Shown: positions 21,441 to 34,439 of the stretch, piece by piece | How the letters are laid out: each line of letters begins with the position of its first letter | Position numbering within the stretch: position 1 is the stretch's first letter | Origin: Jacaranda mimosifolia | Taxonomy: Eukaryota > Streptophyta > Magnoliopsida > Lamiales > Bignoniaceae | Length of the DNA stretch: 64,000 nucleotides | Assembly: GCA_018894105.1 (NCBI GenBank) | Contig: CM032132.1 | Coordinates: forward strand, 29,749,379 to 29,813,378 | Direction: 5' to 3' | The notes under the pieces: generated by a model | What the model was told of the DNA's origin: nothing | Seen by the model: the letters and a program-made list of their open reading frames with translations, nothing else | Database searches by the model: none | Position numbers and translations under genes: made by a program

Positions 21441-24440
21441 ATATTAAATTGAATTATTAAATTTTAAAAATTATAACAGAACAACTTCTTTTTTTTTTTT
21501 TAAAAACAGTTGCATAATAAATATATCTTTATATTGTATTGTGTAGATTACTGCGATGGAGTATACATTGGTTACACGACAAGTATAAATTTGTTCATTT
21601 CATATATAATTGATAGCTGTCATAAAATTTTTGAAATAACAAGTTAATTGCATCTCAAACTTTGCAATTGATCCCTTTTGTTTTAGAAATTAATTAAAAT
21701 TTATTATTCGCAATTATATTTATAACACACACACACACAAGCACATATATATATATATATAAAAGACAGTATGCTATTGAATCTAAGTTATTTATGAAGA
21801 GACGACACTTTGTTCAATCAGAGTGCCTATTTAGGAAATTAAGTGGTATTAGTTCAAAATATTATGTAATCGTCCATTTTTAAGCATATTTTCTAAAGTA
21901 ATATCTAAAGAAACTATTTCCAGTTAATTTCCCTTCAATTTTTATGCAGAAAGTAAAGATGTGTTTGGAACAGTGAATTTCCAAATTGAATAAAAATACT
22001 TGGCTTATTTGTTTCCGAAAAACAAATATATATAAACTAAAAGAGTGCTTGAGAAAAAATCCCCCCAAAAAACGAAGTTTGTCTTTTAAAAATATATTGT
22101 TGTATTTAAAACAGAGTGCAGGATTGAAATTAAATATGGCTTAAATAGGAAATCTTTATAATAATTTTAGTAAAAAAAAATTATGAACAAAATGAGAAAA
22201 CATATGACAACAGATGGCCTTGGTGATAAAAAGAGGATTTTGATATTTAGTATTATTTACACTGCAGAAATGGATAAGACGCTCCAATTTCACTTTAATT
22301 ATATGAATTGACAAAATTACTCATTAGCCAGTGAGATAACATTGCTTTAATGACAAACATGCTGTTCGTTTAGTTAGTCATATTTTATGTCGAAAATGTG
22401 AAATCCCGATTCCATATTTAAATGAAATGTATATGAAAAAATATTTACTTTTACATATAAGGTAGTGTTTTTCATTAATATTCCAATGAAGTATCTAAAT
22501 ATTCTTTTATGATTGATTTTTATTATTTTATTTAAATAGATGATTAATGAATTGATAGCGGATTATATAATTTTTTGGTTCCAAAGTTGAATAAGGTATT
22601 AAAATTTACATGTTGATCAAGTTTAGTTTTAAAGAAGCCATCTAAAAATATTAGGATACTATCAAGTTTTTGTTGTAGCTTGGAATTTTATGATTAGAAC
22701 TTAAATATTTAATTTCTTTTTATGAATGAGATAATTTCTTTCTTAATATTTTAGCTGGATTTAATTTAAATAGTTAAAAAAACTGCTCTTTATTACTATA
22801 TATATATATATATATTGTGGGGGCTTTATGATCTTTATTGTTAAGCGACTAATTAAAAGGAAATTTCACAAATTGAAGTCCGAATATATATTAATTACTT
22901 ACCAATTCATATATTGTTATTCATATTTAAAATACCTTTATTAGAATAGAGAAATGTAACTTGCGTAATTGCCAATATAATGAGGGTTTCAACATTGAAG
23001 TCCTCAAGATTAAACATATTGTTATTAATTTAATTAATTTGACATTTCTAAATAGAGTATCTGATTTTTATTTTTTGTATATTTTTGACCACTTAATTTA
23101 ATAATATTATATTATGAACGAGTTTGATTTATTTTTATAGCTAGGCATTATTTAAGTCATTTGTTTACTATAAATGCAGTTACTTTACCATACTATTTTT
23201 AGTATTGCACAAAAGTTAACTTGTATTAGTTTGAATCCTCTATTCTACTTCAAGTCTCATCTTTTATGTCATTTTATGGATATATATTAAGTGTATTAAA
23301 CATTTTCTATTAAAAATAGTTGATTAGAAATCAAAAATACTTGGCAATATTCATCAAGTAAAACTACAAGATGAAACATAAAATAAAATAAAAATCCAAT
23401 GTAAAAAACAACAGTTTGGATCTCTCCAACTTACATTGTTGATTACACTTCTTTCCAAAGTGGTTGTCTATAAATTTTGAAACGATAGGGGGAAGTAGCA
23501 GTTGATCCTATAAGTCAGGAGTGAATTTTATTAATTTTTTCTTCCCAACAAATGAATATTTCAGTATTTTAATTTTTGTAAAGTAATAAATGAAATAATT
23601 AGGTTACTTAATTTCATTTGGCCAAATGATACTTTAGGTTTAAACTTGAAATGATTGAATTGATATCAAAATGACATATTGATCATAAAGAAAATTAGAA
23701 ACAATGGTCATTCAAGATTAATTGACATTTTAGTTTGTTTTTCAATAAAAAAATCAAAATAAAGTGTTTTTATCATTTTCTGGAGTGTTAATTATCATCT
23801 TCCTGAAAAAAAAATTAAGTGACGATGTAAAAGTAATAAGCATCAAGTGACAATAACTCTTGTTTGGTCACTAATGATACATATTAAATGACAAGAAATA
23901 TTTGCATTATCACAATATGCATTAATCAATAGTAACGAAAATTAGTATTTTTAACTAAGTTGTCATTAATTAGTGGTAATTATATATATATAATGCTATT
24001 TTACGTATTATTTTGTGACGAAATTTTCATTATTAATGTATATGTGTCATCAGTTATCATTAATAATAATTTAAACATAATGTTTATCATTATTAAACTT
24101 GTAAAAATTATTGTAATAAAAAAATAAAATGGGTAGGGGAAGTTACTCTATATAAGATGCTTTTGGCACAACCATTGAGAAATTTATTTTGAAAATAAAA
24201 TTTTATAAACAAAATTGGATATTGAAAAAAGTTTTTTGTAGAACCATCAGGAGGATGGCCACGTTATGTATGCCTACCTTTGTATAAAGGCGATAATATT
24301 TAATTAAGCGAAACAAAAAAATTCAACTAAAAATTTAATATTTTTACCGGTTTGAGTTTCATTATGAACTCGACCTAAAGTTTGGCACCCCTAAATTTGA
24401 TATGGTCCAATTACCAAGTGACGCAACAGGGCTATAAATT
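21441..24440. other. AT-rich spacer upstream of the GDSL gene
   Basis: Three kilobases of AT-rich DNA with short TA microsatellites (for example 21748-21761 and about 22796-22816). I see no coding exon, RNA gene or element with defined ends. A patch at about 23820-24130 contains several TGACAATAA/GTGACGA-like motifs in both orientations and may be an old MITE, but I could not define its ends. Confidence 0.55.
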
Positions 24441-24483
24441 AATTAATTAATTCCCATTTGTTAATCGGTCCTTAGTTCTTTGT

Positions 24484-24492
24484 CTATATAGC
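24484..24492 (+). promoter_or_regulatory. Probable TATA box of the GDSL gene
   Basis: CTATATAG lies about 80 bases upstream of the ATG, a normal distance for a plant TATA box plus a short leader. The truncated duplicate has the diverged sequence TCTATAG at the matching place (about 21364). Placement is inferred; no transcript data are available. Confidence 0.5.
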
Positions 24493-24567
24493 ATGCCATT
24501 GTTATTTGAACTTCCATTATAAAGAGTATAAACAAAGCAAAAAGAAAAAAGAAAAAAAAAAGTAAAA

Positions 24568-26232
24568 ATGATGGGTTATTCTTATCCTTATTCAATCAAA
24601 ATGACGTGTTTTGTCTTACTTATTTTTGTTGGTTCAACTGCATCCCAAAAGACTAAGTGCCCATTTCAATATTTATATGACTTTGGAGATGGAACCACAG
24701 ATATTGGCAACTCAATCAAAATTCTTCCTTCTGGGCCTTCGCTTCCAGCTGCACATTTGCCTTATGGTACAACTTTTCCTGGTAGTCCTACTGGTCGTTG
24801 GAGCGACGGCCTTGTAGACGTAGACTACGCAGGTAAGTGTATATGATGCATTTCACATCAATATTCCAATCTTTAGTAGACCTATAGCTAGAACATGTAT
24901 ATATTTAGTTTTATATAAGATGATTATATAGTGATACACACACACACACATTAAATTAACTCTATTCTAATTTGATGAAACCAATAATTAATTTAATTTG
25001 TAGCTGCTGCGGTAAGTGTGCCAATTGCACCTTATTTGTCACAGAATGCTACTACCACCGACGGAGTCATCTTTTCAGTTGCCAGAAGCCCTGTGCTTAA
25101 TCATACATTTTTCACGTCAAGGGGTACTACCATTCCGCCTTCTACTGTTTCCATCAGCGGCCAACTACTTTGGTTTAAACAATACCTTAAATCTATCTGC
25201 TCAACATCTACAGGTTAACGGACTTATCCTAATAACAATATTAATTTATGCAATTAACTGAACTAAGTTTGTAAAATAATTTTGGATATGTATATATAAA
25301 TATTGATCTTGGTAGAGTACTTACTTACAGTGATGATCATTTGATTTCATTTAATTATTTCAGATTGTGCCAACAGTAGACTTAGGAATTCTGTTATCTT
25401 GTTGGACTTCATTGAAGGCAATGATATTGGCTACCCTTTGAGTCAGGGTAAATCTATTCAACGAGTAGAGAGTTACGTGCCCTTCGTAACAAGAGCAATT
25501 GTGGGTGCTATAGAAGTAATTAACCACAACCAAATTCTTTATATATATACATGAATATGTAGTGGATTAAATAAAAATAGTTTTTAACTGAAGTACTTAG
25601 TTCATTATTATTACGGTTGAATTAATGGATGCAGGAGTTAGTAAGCATGGGCGCCAAAAGAATATTAGTTAGTGGAAATGCTCCACTCGGATGCTACCCC
25701 TATATTCTAACTGCATTACCAAGCAATGATCCTGGATCCTATGACGATTTAGGATGTTTGAAGAGTGTGAATAATCTTATCGTTTCAAAAAACAACCATC
25801 TCCAACAAGCTGTCCTTAACCTAAGCATCAAATATTTCACCAATGCAACCATACTGTATGTCCCATATTATGAAGCTGTTCGAACAGTTATGAGGGAAGC
25901 ATCAATTATTACAGGCAAGTGCTCTTTTTTTTTTTTTTTATTAAAACATTTAGCATGCATTCAAAGGGACCGACTAACATCCATGTGTACGTCCGTTTCG
26001 TTTGTGATAGCCAGGCCATGGGAAAACATTGCTGAAAGCTTGTTGCGGGATTGGAGGAAGATATAACTATGACAATAAAAGATTTTGCGGAAGCGCGGGA
26101 GTGCCAGTCTGCCCAAACCCAACCGAATATATCTATTGGGATGGGTTGCACTTTACACAAGAGGCTTATAATCGAATCTTACAGATCCTGGTTCCCCCGG
26201 CGCTTATAGCACTCAAATGCATACCGTTCTAA
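24568..26232 (+). CDS. GDSL esterase/lipase-like protein, catalytic serine replaced by glycine
   Basis: Five exons: 24568-24832, 25004-25213, 25364-25515, 25635-25914 and 26015-26232 (1125 nt, 374 aa). Phases agree at every junction. Introns are GT-AG except the fourth, which is GC-AG (AG/GCAAGT donor at 25915). Residues about 12-26 form a signal peptide (CFVLLIFVGSTAS), so secretion is likely. Block I, normally GDSLTDTGN, is GDGTTDIGN at residues 40-48: the nucleophile serine is Gly42 (codon GGA, 24691-24693). Block III Asn (EGND, N178) and block V Asp345 and His348 (DGLHF) are present. The length and motifs fit the plant GDSL clade near acetylajmalan esterase and Arabidopsis At1g28570-like proteins. 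Ordinary Ser-dependent ester hydrolysis is unlikely; it may be a pseudoenzyme, a binding protein, or a decaying gene. Transcription is unproven. Confidence 0.9.
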
Positions 26233-28175
26233 TTAACTACTTTCTTAATATGTTTATCTGAAGAAATAATATGAGAGATGGATAATGAATAATGCACCAC
26301 ACCATGACAATATGGCTAGGTGTTGAGTGGATTCATGTATGATTTTGCAACACTGATGAGCAAAAAAAATCAATAAATAAACTTAAAAAAGTACTTAATT
26401 AGTTGAATTTTTATGCTCATAGCAAACTAATTTTAAGAAAACAAAGAATTTTTTTTCCCTATACAACTCCATTTTAATTATGTATTAAAGAATTCAATAC
26501 TAATAATCCTAGCAGAAAAAAAAAATATATATATATATATATATCCAGTCATTGATTTTCAAATTTAATTTTATCAAATGCAACTATAAAATAACGAATT
26601 TATGTTGAGAGACGAAGTAGGTTTAATCAAAAGAGCGAACAACTTAATTTGGTTTTCCAAACTCAAACCAGATTTAGAATGTTTCGTATTTCTTAGTACA
26701 TCTTGTCTCTATTTTCAATTTTGAATATTTTCACCTCTTTATACAAAGTTTTTTCTTTTTTCTGTTTTCTTTTTCATTGAAATTAACAGTACAATATTAC
26801 ACATTTAGTAACAAAAATAACACGTGAATAAAATCCCATAAAAATAAAAAAGCTACATAAATAAGTATAATACTTAGTAGACTCTTTGGGGAGGAAATCC
26901 CAAGTATCCTAAAAAGAGAAAATAAATGTCAAATTATTTGGGGTGAATTATCAACCTTTGAAGTCGATAAATATATGATTATGACTAGATTAAAAGTCAT
27001 ATAATTATTAGGAGATCGTAATTTTATTTCCTTACATTCTTGGCAACGTAGAACACTATATAATTATGCAACAGTCAACATGAGATGATTGCAACCCCAT
27101 AAGTACTACGGGTCGGACAACTAATCTCAATGAATTACGTTTTTCAAAATAAAAACACGATGTTCACATAAGTACAAGTACAATTGGTTAGGTTTTTTAA
27201 TGTAATGTTGCATAAAATTCTTTTATTATATTGATTTGGAGGGAAATAGGAGTTACTTATCATTCTCAAGATCTTGTAACACAGTCCACAAAATTATTGG
27301 TTGGCATTTTAATAATATGGTCATTGAGTATAAAGATATTTTGGGTATTTGAACAATTATATTATGAAAATATACTCAAAATATTCTTGAAAATTTTATA
27401 CTTTATGAGTTTAAAATTCAGACGTAAACTTGTATTGATTGTTTTCAAAGAAAAAAAAAAGAAGAAACAAATGATATCAAGGTTGAGAAAATCATGTGTA
27501 ACTAAATTAATTACGATGACAATGTTTTGGGGAGGTAAGACTTGAGGTGAATTAGGTGATGTCTGCAAAGGTATTGAACTCGAACTCAAATTAGAGAGTG
27601 TGAGATTGAATCTGCCATGAAAGGAAAGCACATCAGGCTTGTCAATGTGGCCCTGAATGAAGACCCTTTGATACTTAAATAGATTGAGTAATGGAGTAAA
27701 AGTGGTCAAATATGTAAGCTAGGAGTATTAGAATAATAAAAGTGCGCTTTTAAAATTTATGAGCGCAGATACTTATAGTAAAGACAAATAGTTTGAAATA
27801 AGGAGTCGAAATGACAGAATAACCTCTATGGAATTACAAAGACTCTATTGAAGTGCAAGGGTATTTTAGGTAATTTGCAAAGTGCTACCCAATAGGTTGC
27901 AAGGCCATCTAGTAGCTAGGTTGGGCAACCACTTAAATACATTAATTGTGGTTGGAGATGGGTAACAATATCATTAATTATAGATGGAGACTGCTAACAC
28001 AATGTCTGCAGAACATTAAATGCAGTTGTATGTACCAAACAAGTGGGATATCAACTTTAGTAGATTGAACGTTACTGGTTGGGTAGTGCAGACTAATTTG
28101 AAGGTTGTAGATTACTGCCTAGTTAGTATAACTTAAGGGCGTCAATCTAAAGGTGGTCGATCTTAATCGTGCTTT
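26233..28175. other. AT-rich spacer downstream of the GDSL gene
   Basis: Nearly 2 kb of AT-rich DNA containing a TA microsatellite at about 26526-26544. The overlapping open frames at 27231-27709 on both strands match nothing I recognise and are treated as chance. Confidence 0.55.
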
Positions 28176-30520
28176 TGTTGGAATAGTGCCCGGCAAGCCA
28201 ATTAGATTGGCATTGTAAACTAGTTCACTTGTAATACAATCTTGATTGAATGATATTAATAATATGGTCATCTTCATCTTATGCTTTTATTTACTTCACT
28301 GACATTTGGTTGAAGCCCTTAGATCATACAAGACTATGGGACTTGGTCATGTATTGGGTGGTGATCATGGAATAAGTTTTGTACGGTCGTGATCTTAAAT
28401 CTTCCAAGTCATAGGATTTTTAGAGACAGAGCATCTAAGATCTGGATAGACTTGCAATAACAATGCACAAATCCAAGGAGTTAGATATTGCTCCATTCCA
28501 TGGGCAATACCATATGAGATATGAATGCATGCTAGTGGGTAATTGTTAGGGAACAAGGTACTGAAGACCCCACCAGAGAATCCATTGGATAGTCGGAGTG
28601 GCAAGTCGGTAGTGGCAAAGTTCTCCAGCTTATGCTAGTGCATATTATTAGTCCTTTGACCTGAGGATCCATGGTAATCTTGTATTTGGTCCTTATGTCT
28701 TGACTCTTCCTTGGTCACCCAGTAGACCTCTCGGGTTAAGGTTGGGCTTAAGCTACCAAGCATGGAGGTTTGTGAGTTCCAAGATGGAATTTGACTCCCT
28801 CCTCATCTTAGTGAAGGGCGAATACATCTTCTATGTATTCTACAATGATCGATTCCAAAAAATCCTTGCACAAGGTAGTATGACAATTTGGAAAAGAATT
28901 TACCAAACATGAGGTCATAAAGTGGAATTAAACATTGAAATAGAGACATAGTGTCGAGGCTATTTGAGAGCCGTCAAATATCTTGCCCTATGCCTCTTTC
29001 AGGAGATAGAAGATAGAATGACTGTGTTTGCATGGTATGCATAGAGCTATGATGGTTCTCCAAAAGCATTCATTTCAGCCAATTAGTTGGGCTCCATAGG
29101 CTTGAGGTTGGACATCGACCATGGAAATTGGGTACTCTTCAATTAATGGAAATTGCTTGAATTGAATCAATTAGTTTAAAATGAGTTTAAACTAACAAGA
29201 ATATACGATATTCAAAAATCATAAGAAGTTGTAAGCCCATGTCCAATTAATGATAGAATCTATCAGGTCACACACAAAAGCCAATTACATTTCCCAAGCA
29301 ATAGAGGAATTTTCTAAGTGTTAGAAAATACTCTCCATGGAGACCAATTTTTGGGTGATTGAAATTGAGGTCAATTTTGGCTTGATTAATTAAAGTGTTA
29401 AATTGATCAACTAATTTAAAGAATTAAATTAGATCAATAATTATGGAGTTAATTTTATGGTGTCATATGACCATCAACTGGTCAAGTTAACTTAAAGAAT
29501 TAAGTTGACAAAAATGAAGCTTAAGAAGTTAAGTCAAGGATTAATTAATTAAATTAAATTATTTAATTTAATTAATGAGAAGAATATTTTTTGGAGGAAA
29601 AATTCAAATGATAGGATCATTTTAGTGTGGTAATTGATGAACATAAATTCAAATTTGATTTGAATTTACCAACTAAGCACGCATGACATGCATGGTTGGC
29701 GGTCCCCCCCCCTCTCCTTGAGGAAGGTGTGATGCCACATCCTCACTCTATATATAGATATAGAGTGAGGAGGCGGCAACCACATGAAAAAACAAGTGAA
29801 GAATTAGATTCTCACTTTTCCCTCCATTTTCAAGGTGTTAATTCATATGTTGAAGATCACCTTCCTCTTCTTCTCGCTGCCCTAAAATTGGCCATCTCCA
29901 TATCAATTCTTCTCTTTTCTCCAGCTATAAGTGAGGAGTAGTAGGATTTGGATTGGTGTGTGGATCATTTCGATACAGGCAAAACAAATGGTTTGCTAAG
30001 CATTGGGAGATCTACTTGCAAGACCAGTCTTTGTTCAATTTTATTCCAGGAGATCTAGAAGGAGTTTCGAGTTGAAATTTGTTTTAGCTACTTCCTCAAG
30101 GTGTTGAGCATCTGCTAAAATTTTTCAACATTTTTGGATAGTTTTGAATCGGTCAAAATATGCTTGCTTCCAGCAGCGCTACTATCTGGCAGATTCTATT
30201 TGAAAAATGAGTTTTTCATTCAACCTTTGGATTTTTGCTTTTAAGGTAACTCTCCAACCAAAATCTAAATCTTAAAGCATGTTAGATCCTTGGTAGCTTG
30301 TAAGCACTCGTTTATTCAAGCTTTTTGAAGTTTCTATATTGGATCCTAGTGCCTTAGTTGTTTTCAGCTTTCTCATAGATAACCTTAAGGCATACACCCC
30401 AAAGGCTTAGTTCCACCCTAGTCGATCGAAAGGTGACCCGGCTTGAGGGCGATCACCACTCAAACAAAGGGCTCATCAAAGGTCTTTGTTCATCAAATTA
30501 AAATCCTCCCACACCTCCCA
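28176..30520 (+). mobile_element. Probable LTR-retrotransposon relic (solo LTR-like), right end uncertain
   Basis: The block starts with TGTTGGAATAGTGCCC, a start seen in plant LTRs, and holds about 2.3 kb of non-coding sequence of less AT-rich composition than its surroundings. Near 29741-29770 there is a TATA-bearing hairpin followed by a GAGG-rich leader, like the promoter region of a Copia-type LTR. I found no primer site, no protein domain, no second copy in the window and no clean target duplication. The right end near 30520 is a guess from the change in composition. Confidence 0.35.
29741..29770. repeat. Perfect 13-bp inverted repeat around TATA motifs
   Basis: CCTCACTCTATAT and ATATAGAGTGAGG are exact reverse complements separated by ATAG. 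The stem includes TATA motifs and could form a hairpin. It probably belongs to the promoter of the surrounding LTR-like sequence. Confidence 0.75.
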
Positions 30521-31625
30521 CATTAAGTTAACATTCATTCTGTACAATTTAATATATTATCGAATATTACTACAGTAATATGCGAGAAGACATTGAATAA
30601 TGTGTGATCTAATAATTTAAATTTTATTATACATTTATATTCAAAGAATAGGGGATTTTTAGTAGTAATATGAATGCGAGTAATATTTGAATCATGAGAG
30701 TCTTAAATAATCAATATCATGCCGAGTGGTCTTTTGTCTAGTGATATTACTTTTGCACATAAAATGTGAAGTTGGGATTCGAACCTAAAGAACTCTTGAT
30801 GTGCATGTGTATAAATAATATATATATATGTATATATATCATTGCCATTATGTTCTTATAATTGTGGTGATGAGAAAATTGAAAGTGGCTTGTCACACAT
30901 GTACGTGTGATACGATAACAATGACCAGAAATTAGCATGAGGTCTTTATTTCGAGTTAGGTCCCTAATTCCTCCTATTTTTTCTCAATAATGAAGATTCA
31001 TCATTTACCTCATCCTTGTGTATGTTTAGCCCTGTATGGGACTCTCTATGTTTATATGTACGATTTCCATTTCTATTGATAAAAATAGTATGGAATATGA
31101 AATTTCAAATTTTATGTCAATCGGTGAGGGCTAGCTTACAAAATTAAATATTTTTTAATGACCAATAGAGATAAGGAAATAGCACCTTTGAGGAAATAGT
31201 GAAAAAAAAATTCTTTTGTAGCTTTACTAGAGATATATTATATTAATATCAATTTTATCGAGTAAAATTATTAAAATTACAAATTTATATATGTTGGGCA
31301 AAATTAGTTTAATTAAAATAGCATCTAGCTTTGGATGCATATCAAATTGAGCCTGGATAAGAATTATGGATAAATATATAAGTTTCATATTACAATATTT
31401 CTAATATTGGAAAGATTTAAAGCTCATGCAATATTTTTTCTTAGTAGCAATATAATGTTGCATGTTTAGTAACAAAATGACACATGAAAAATAATTAAAA
31501 GGAAGCAACTTATTTAGTAGATGCTTTTATTATGTAATGCATTTTGCTATCCTATTTAAATATTTTTTTTTCCGGGTGTCGCAGGTATAAATTATTAAAA
31601 AGAGATGTTTCTAGAACAAATAAGT
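30521..31625. other. AT-rich spacer
   Basis: About 1.1 kb without a recognisable gene. A GGGATTCGAACC motif at about 30774 resembles a tRNA T-arm in reverse but no tRNA cloverleaf surrounds it. Confidence 0.5.
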
Positions 31626-33525
31626 AATGTTAAGGGAAAAATATAAAATTGGTCCTGTAACTATAGCTTACTGAAAAATTTTGACTTTGTTTTTTTGAGC
31701 TGCAATTTCGGTACACTAGCTTTTGAATTTTGGCAATTTGAGGACAAATTCAGCCCGAGTTTATTTGTAGTCGGCTTGATCCTATGTGGCGCATGACATG
31801 GTGCCACGTGATGCCACATCACATCCTCTCTCCTACATGGCATGTGGTGTGGCAACCCCTTCTTGCCATGTATTTTACTAGACAAAAAAAAAAAGGAAAA
31901 TTTGCACAAAAAATTAAAAAACAGGTACATAAAAATTGAAAAAAGCAAAAAAAAAAAAAAAAAAAGATAAATCTTGAAAAATATTTATATATATATATAT
32001 ATTCACATATATCCCACTTGCTTAATTATCGAATTAAATGAATTGAGTCCTAAAAACAATTTAAAACTTGTACATTAGAATTTAAAATATCAAATATCTT
32101 TCAAATCTATAAAATTTTATTTTGTAGGAATTTATCATCTAAAATTTTTTAAAAATCTAATTTATCATTTAGGCCATATAATTTTAATAATATTAAGTTA
32201 AAATATCTAATAATGTTAAAATAGTATAATATCTAAAAATTTAAATAATTTTTGTTGACTTTATTTATTAAGTTAAAAATGAAATAAAAATTAAACAATA
32301 AAAATTTAAGTCTATCCTATTATCTATATAATTCAAAATTACATAATAATATTAAAATGATAAATCTAAAATAATTATATTAAATATAAATATATTTTAT
32401 TTATTAATTCAAATATAACAAAATAAAACTTAAACAATAAAATTTTAAGTCTATCATCCTAACTATATAACTATAAATTACATAATAATATTAAATCAAA
32501 GATATTCTAAATATTAGAATTTAAAATATCAAAAATCCTTCAAATTTATAAAATTTTATTTCATACGAATTTACCATCTAAGCTTTTTTAAAAATCTAAC
32601 TTATCACTTTAGGCCATATAATTTTAATAATATTAAGTAAAAATATTTAATAATGTTAAAATAGTAAAATATCTAAAAATTTAAATAAACTTTGTTGACT
32701 TTATTTATTAAGTTAAAAATGAAATAAAAATTAAACAATAAAAATTTAAGTCTATCCTACTATCTATATAATTCAAAATTACATAATAATACTGAAATGA
32801 TAAATACATCTAAAATAATTCTATTAAATATAAATATATTTTATTTATTAATTCAGATAGAACAAAATAAAACTTAAACAATAAAATTTTAAGTCCATCA
32901 TTCTAACTATATAATTAAAAATTACATAATAATATTAAAATAAAAAATATTCTAAAATAATTCAATTATCCAATTAACATAAATAAAGAATTCAAATATA
33001 ATAATAAAAAAAAATCCCCACCCTTCCCCTTCAGCACTCCCCCCCCCCCTTCTCAACTTTGCCACTGGTCAGCAACCTCCTATCTTGGCTTGGCTGCTGC
33101 CTCCACCTTGGCCTGGCCATGGCAGCCATGGTGGTGGCGAGTGTTGGGGGGTGGGTAGGCATTTATGTATTTAAAATTTATATATATATATATTTGTATG
33201 TATATATTTTTATTTTTTTGGCATTTTTTATTTTTTATCTTTATTTTTTATATATAAATTTATTTTTCTTTATTATTTTCATATTTGCTGACATAGCAGG
33301 TTGAATTGCCATGTCATTGCCAACCAGGAGAAAAGTAGGACAAGTGGCACCACGTAATGCATCACGTAGGATCGGGCCAGCTGCAAATGACTTCGAGCTG
33401 AATTTGTCCTCAAATTGCCAAAATTCATAAGTTAGTGTACCAAAATTGTGGCCCGAAAAGATGAAGTCAAAATTTTTCAATAGGGTAAAATTAATAAAGC
33501 TAATATATTGGGATAGCAATTTAAA
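31626..33525. mobile_element. Non-autonomous DNA element with about 200-bp terminal inverted repeats
   Basis: Sequence at about 31660-31850 and the reverse complement of about 33310-33500 align along their length. Shared blocks include GAAAAATTTTGACTT, GGTACACTA and ATTTTGGCAATTTGAGGACA followed by AATTCAGC. Further in lie GATCCTAYGTG and GTGCCAC. Long inverted repeats of this kind are typical of Mutator-like or foldback elements. The interior is AT-rich, encodes no transposase and holds a 439-bp tandem duplication and a GC-rich island. Exact ends and the target duplication were not resolved. Confidence 0.75.
32075..32955. repeat. Tandem duplication, 439-bp unit, two copies, with 139-bp subrepeat
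   Basis: TTAGAATTTAAAATATCAAA begins at 32075 and again at 32514, and the following 400 bases match closely (for example GGCCATATAATTTTAATAAT and TTGTTGACTTTATTTATTAA in both). Within each unit AAACAATAAAA, then TTTAAGTCTATC, recurs about 139 bases apart (for example 32293 and 32432). Both copies are AT-rich and non-coding. Confidence 0.85.
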
Positions 33526-34430
33526 AAAAAAAAAAAAATTGGAATAATAATAGCAACAATTTAACTTTTTTCATTAATAAAATTTAAAATATTAAAATTA
33601 ATAGTGGAATAAATAATTTTATAAAAAAGCTAATAAAATTAATTTTGTTAATGAATAAAATTTATTAATATAGAAATTAACTGTTTTTATAAAATTAAAT
33701 ATAGAAAAAGTTTTTGCTTTTAAACTGTTTTTATTAACTATATGTTTTTATTAATTATTTTTTAATTATATTAATTTAATTAGCAAAAAGTTTAACTGTT
33801 AATTATATTAATAAAGTTTAACTATTATATCAATAAAACAGTTAATTTAATTAGGAAAAAGTTTAAAATTAACTAATTTAAATTTAATTATTAAATTAAA
33901 TTAAATATAGAAAAAAAAAAGTTATCTTTTGTTATCGTATGCCAAATAATATTTTTAATATATATTGAGAAAATTAATATATATATTAAAAATATAAGTC
34001 CAATAAACTAGACCCAATGGGTCTTGGGTTAGGGTAGAGTAGGGTTAGGGTCTCATCCTTTTGGATGTTTTATGGTAGGGTAGAATATATGGTATTTTTG
34101 TTTAGGTATTTTAGGGTATGGGTGTGGGTAAGGTGATACCCTACCCATTTACAGGCATACCATAAATATACAACATGTGTATTAAATATTTTCTTATAAA
34201 AATAATTGATTGAGAATCAGATACACTTGGTATAAATACAACAAGTTATAATAGAAGATAAAATAGAAAATGAAATAAAGAATCCAAAGTGCATAAAAAG
34301 AGTACCAGAGAGTGAGAGTGGAGGAGAGACTAAAAAAGGGGATGGGAGGAGAAAAGGTAAGGTAGTAAAATGGAAAGACGAATGAAAGAAAAGTAATAGA
34401 GATGATAAAATAGAGAGAGAGAGAGAGTCG
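33526..34430. other. Very AT-rich spacer
   Basis: No gene is visible. A short G-rich patch at 34020-34140 contains GGGTTAGGGT-like words, too irregular to be telomere repeats. A (GA)n run lies at about 34412-34428. Confidence 0.55.
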
Positions 34431-34439
34431 ATGGCACTA

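Noticed and set aside
27231..27709. Overlapping frames of 104 and 115 codons on both strands
   Set aside because: AT-rich, Lys/Phe/Ile-biased composition with no known motif and no splice support.
30765..30790. Possible tRNA gene (GGGATTCGAACC)
   Set aside because: The motif looks like a reversed T-arm, but no anticodon stem, D-arm or acceptor stem can be laid around it on either strand.
34020..34140. Possible interstitial telomere repeat (GGGTTAGGGT words)
   Set aside because: The spacing is irregular and the plant unit TTTAGGG is not repeated.
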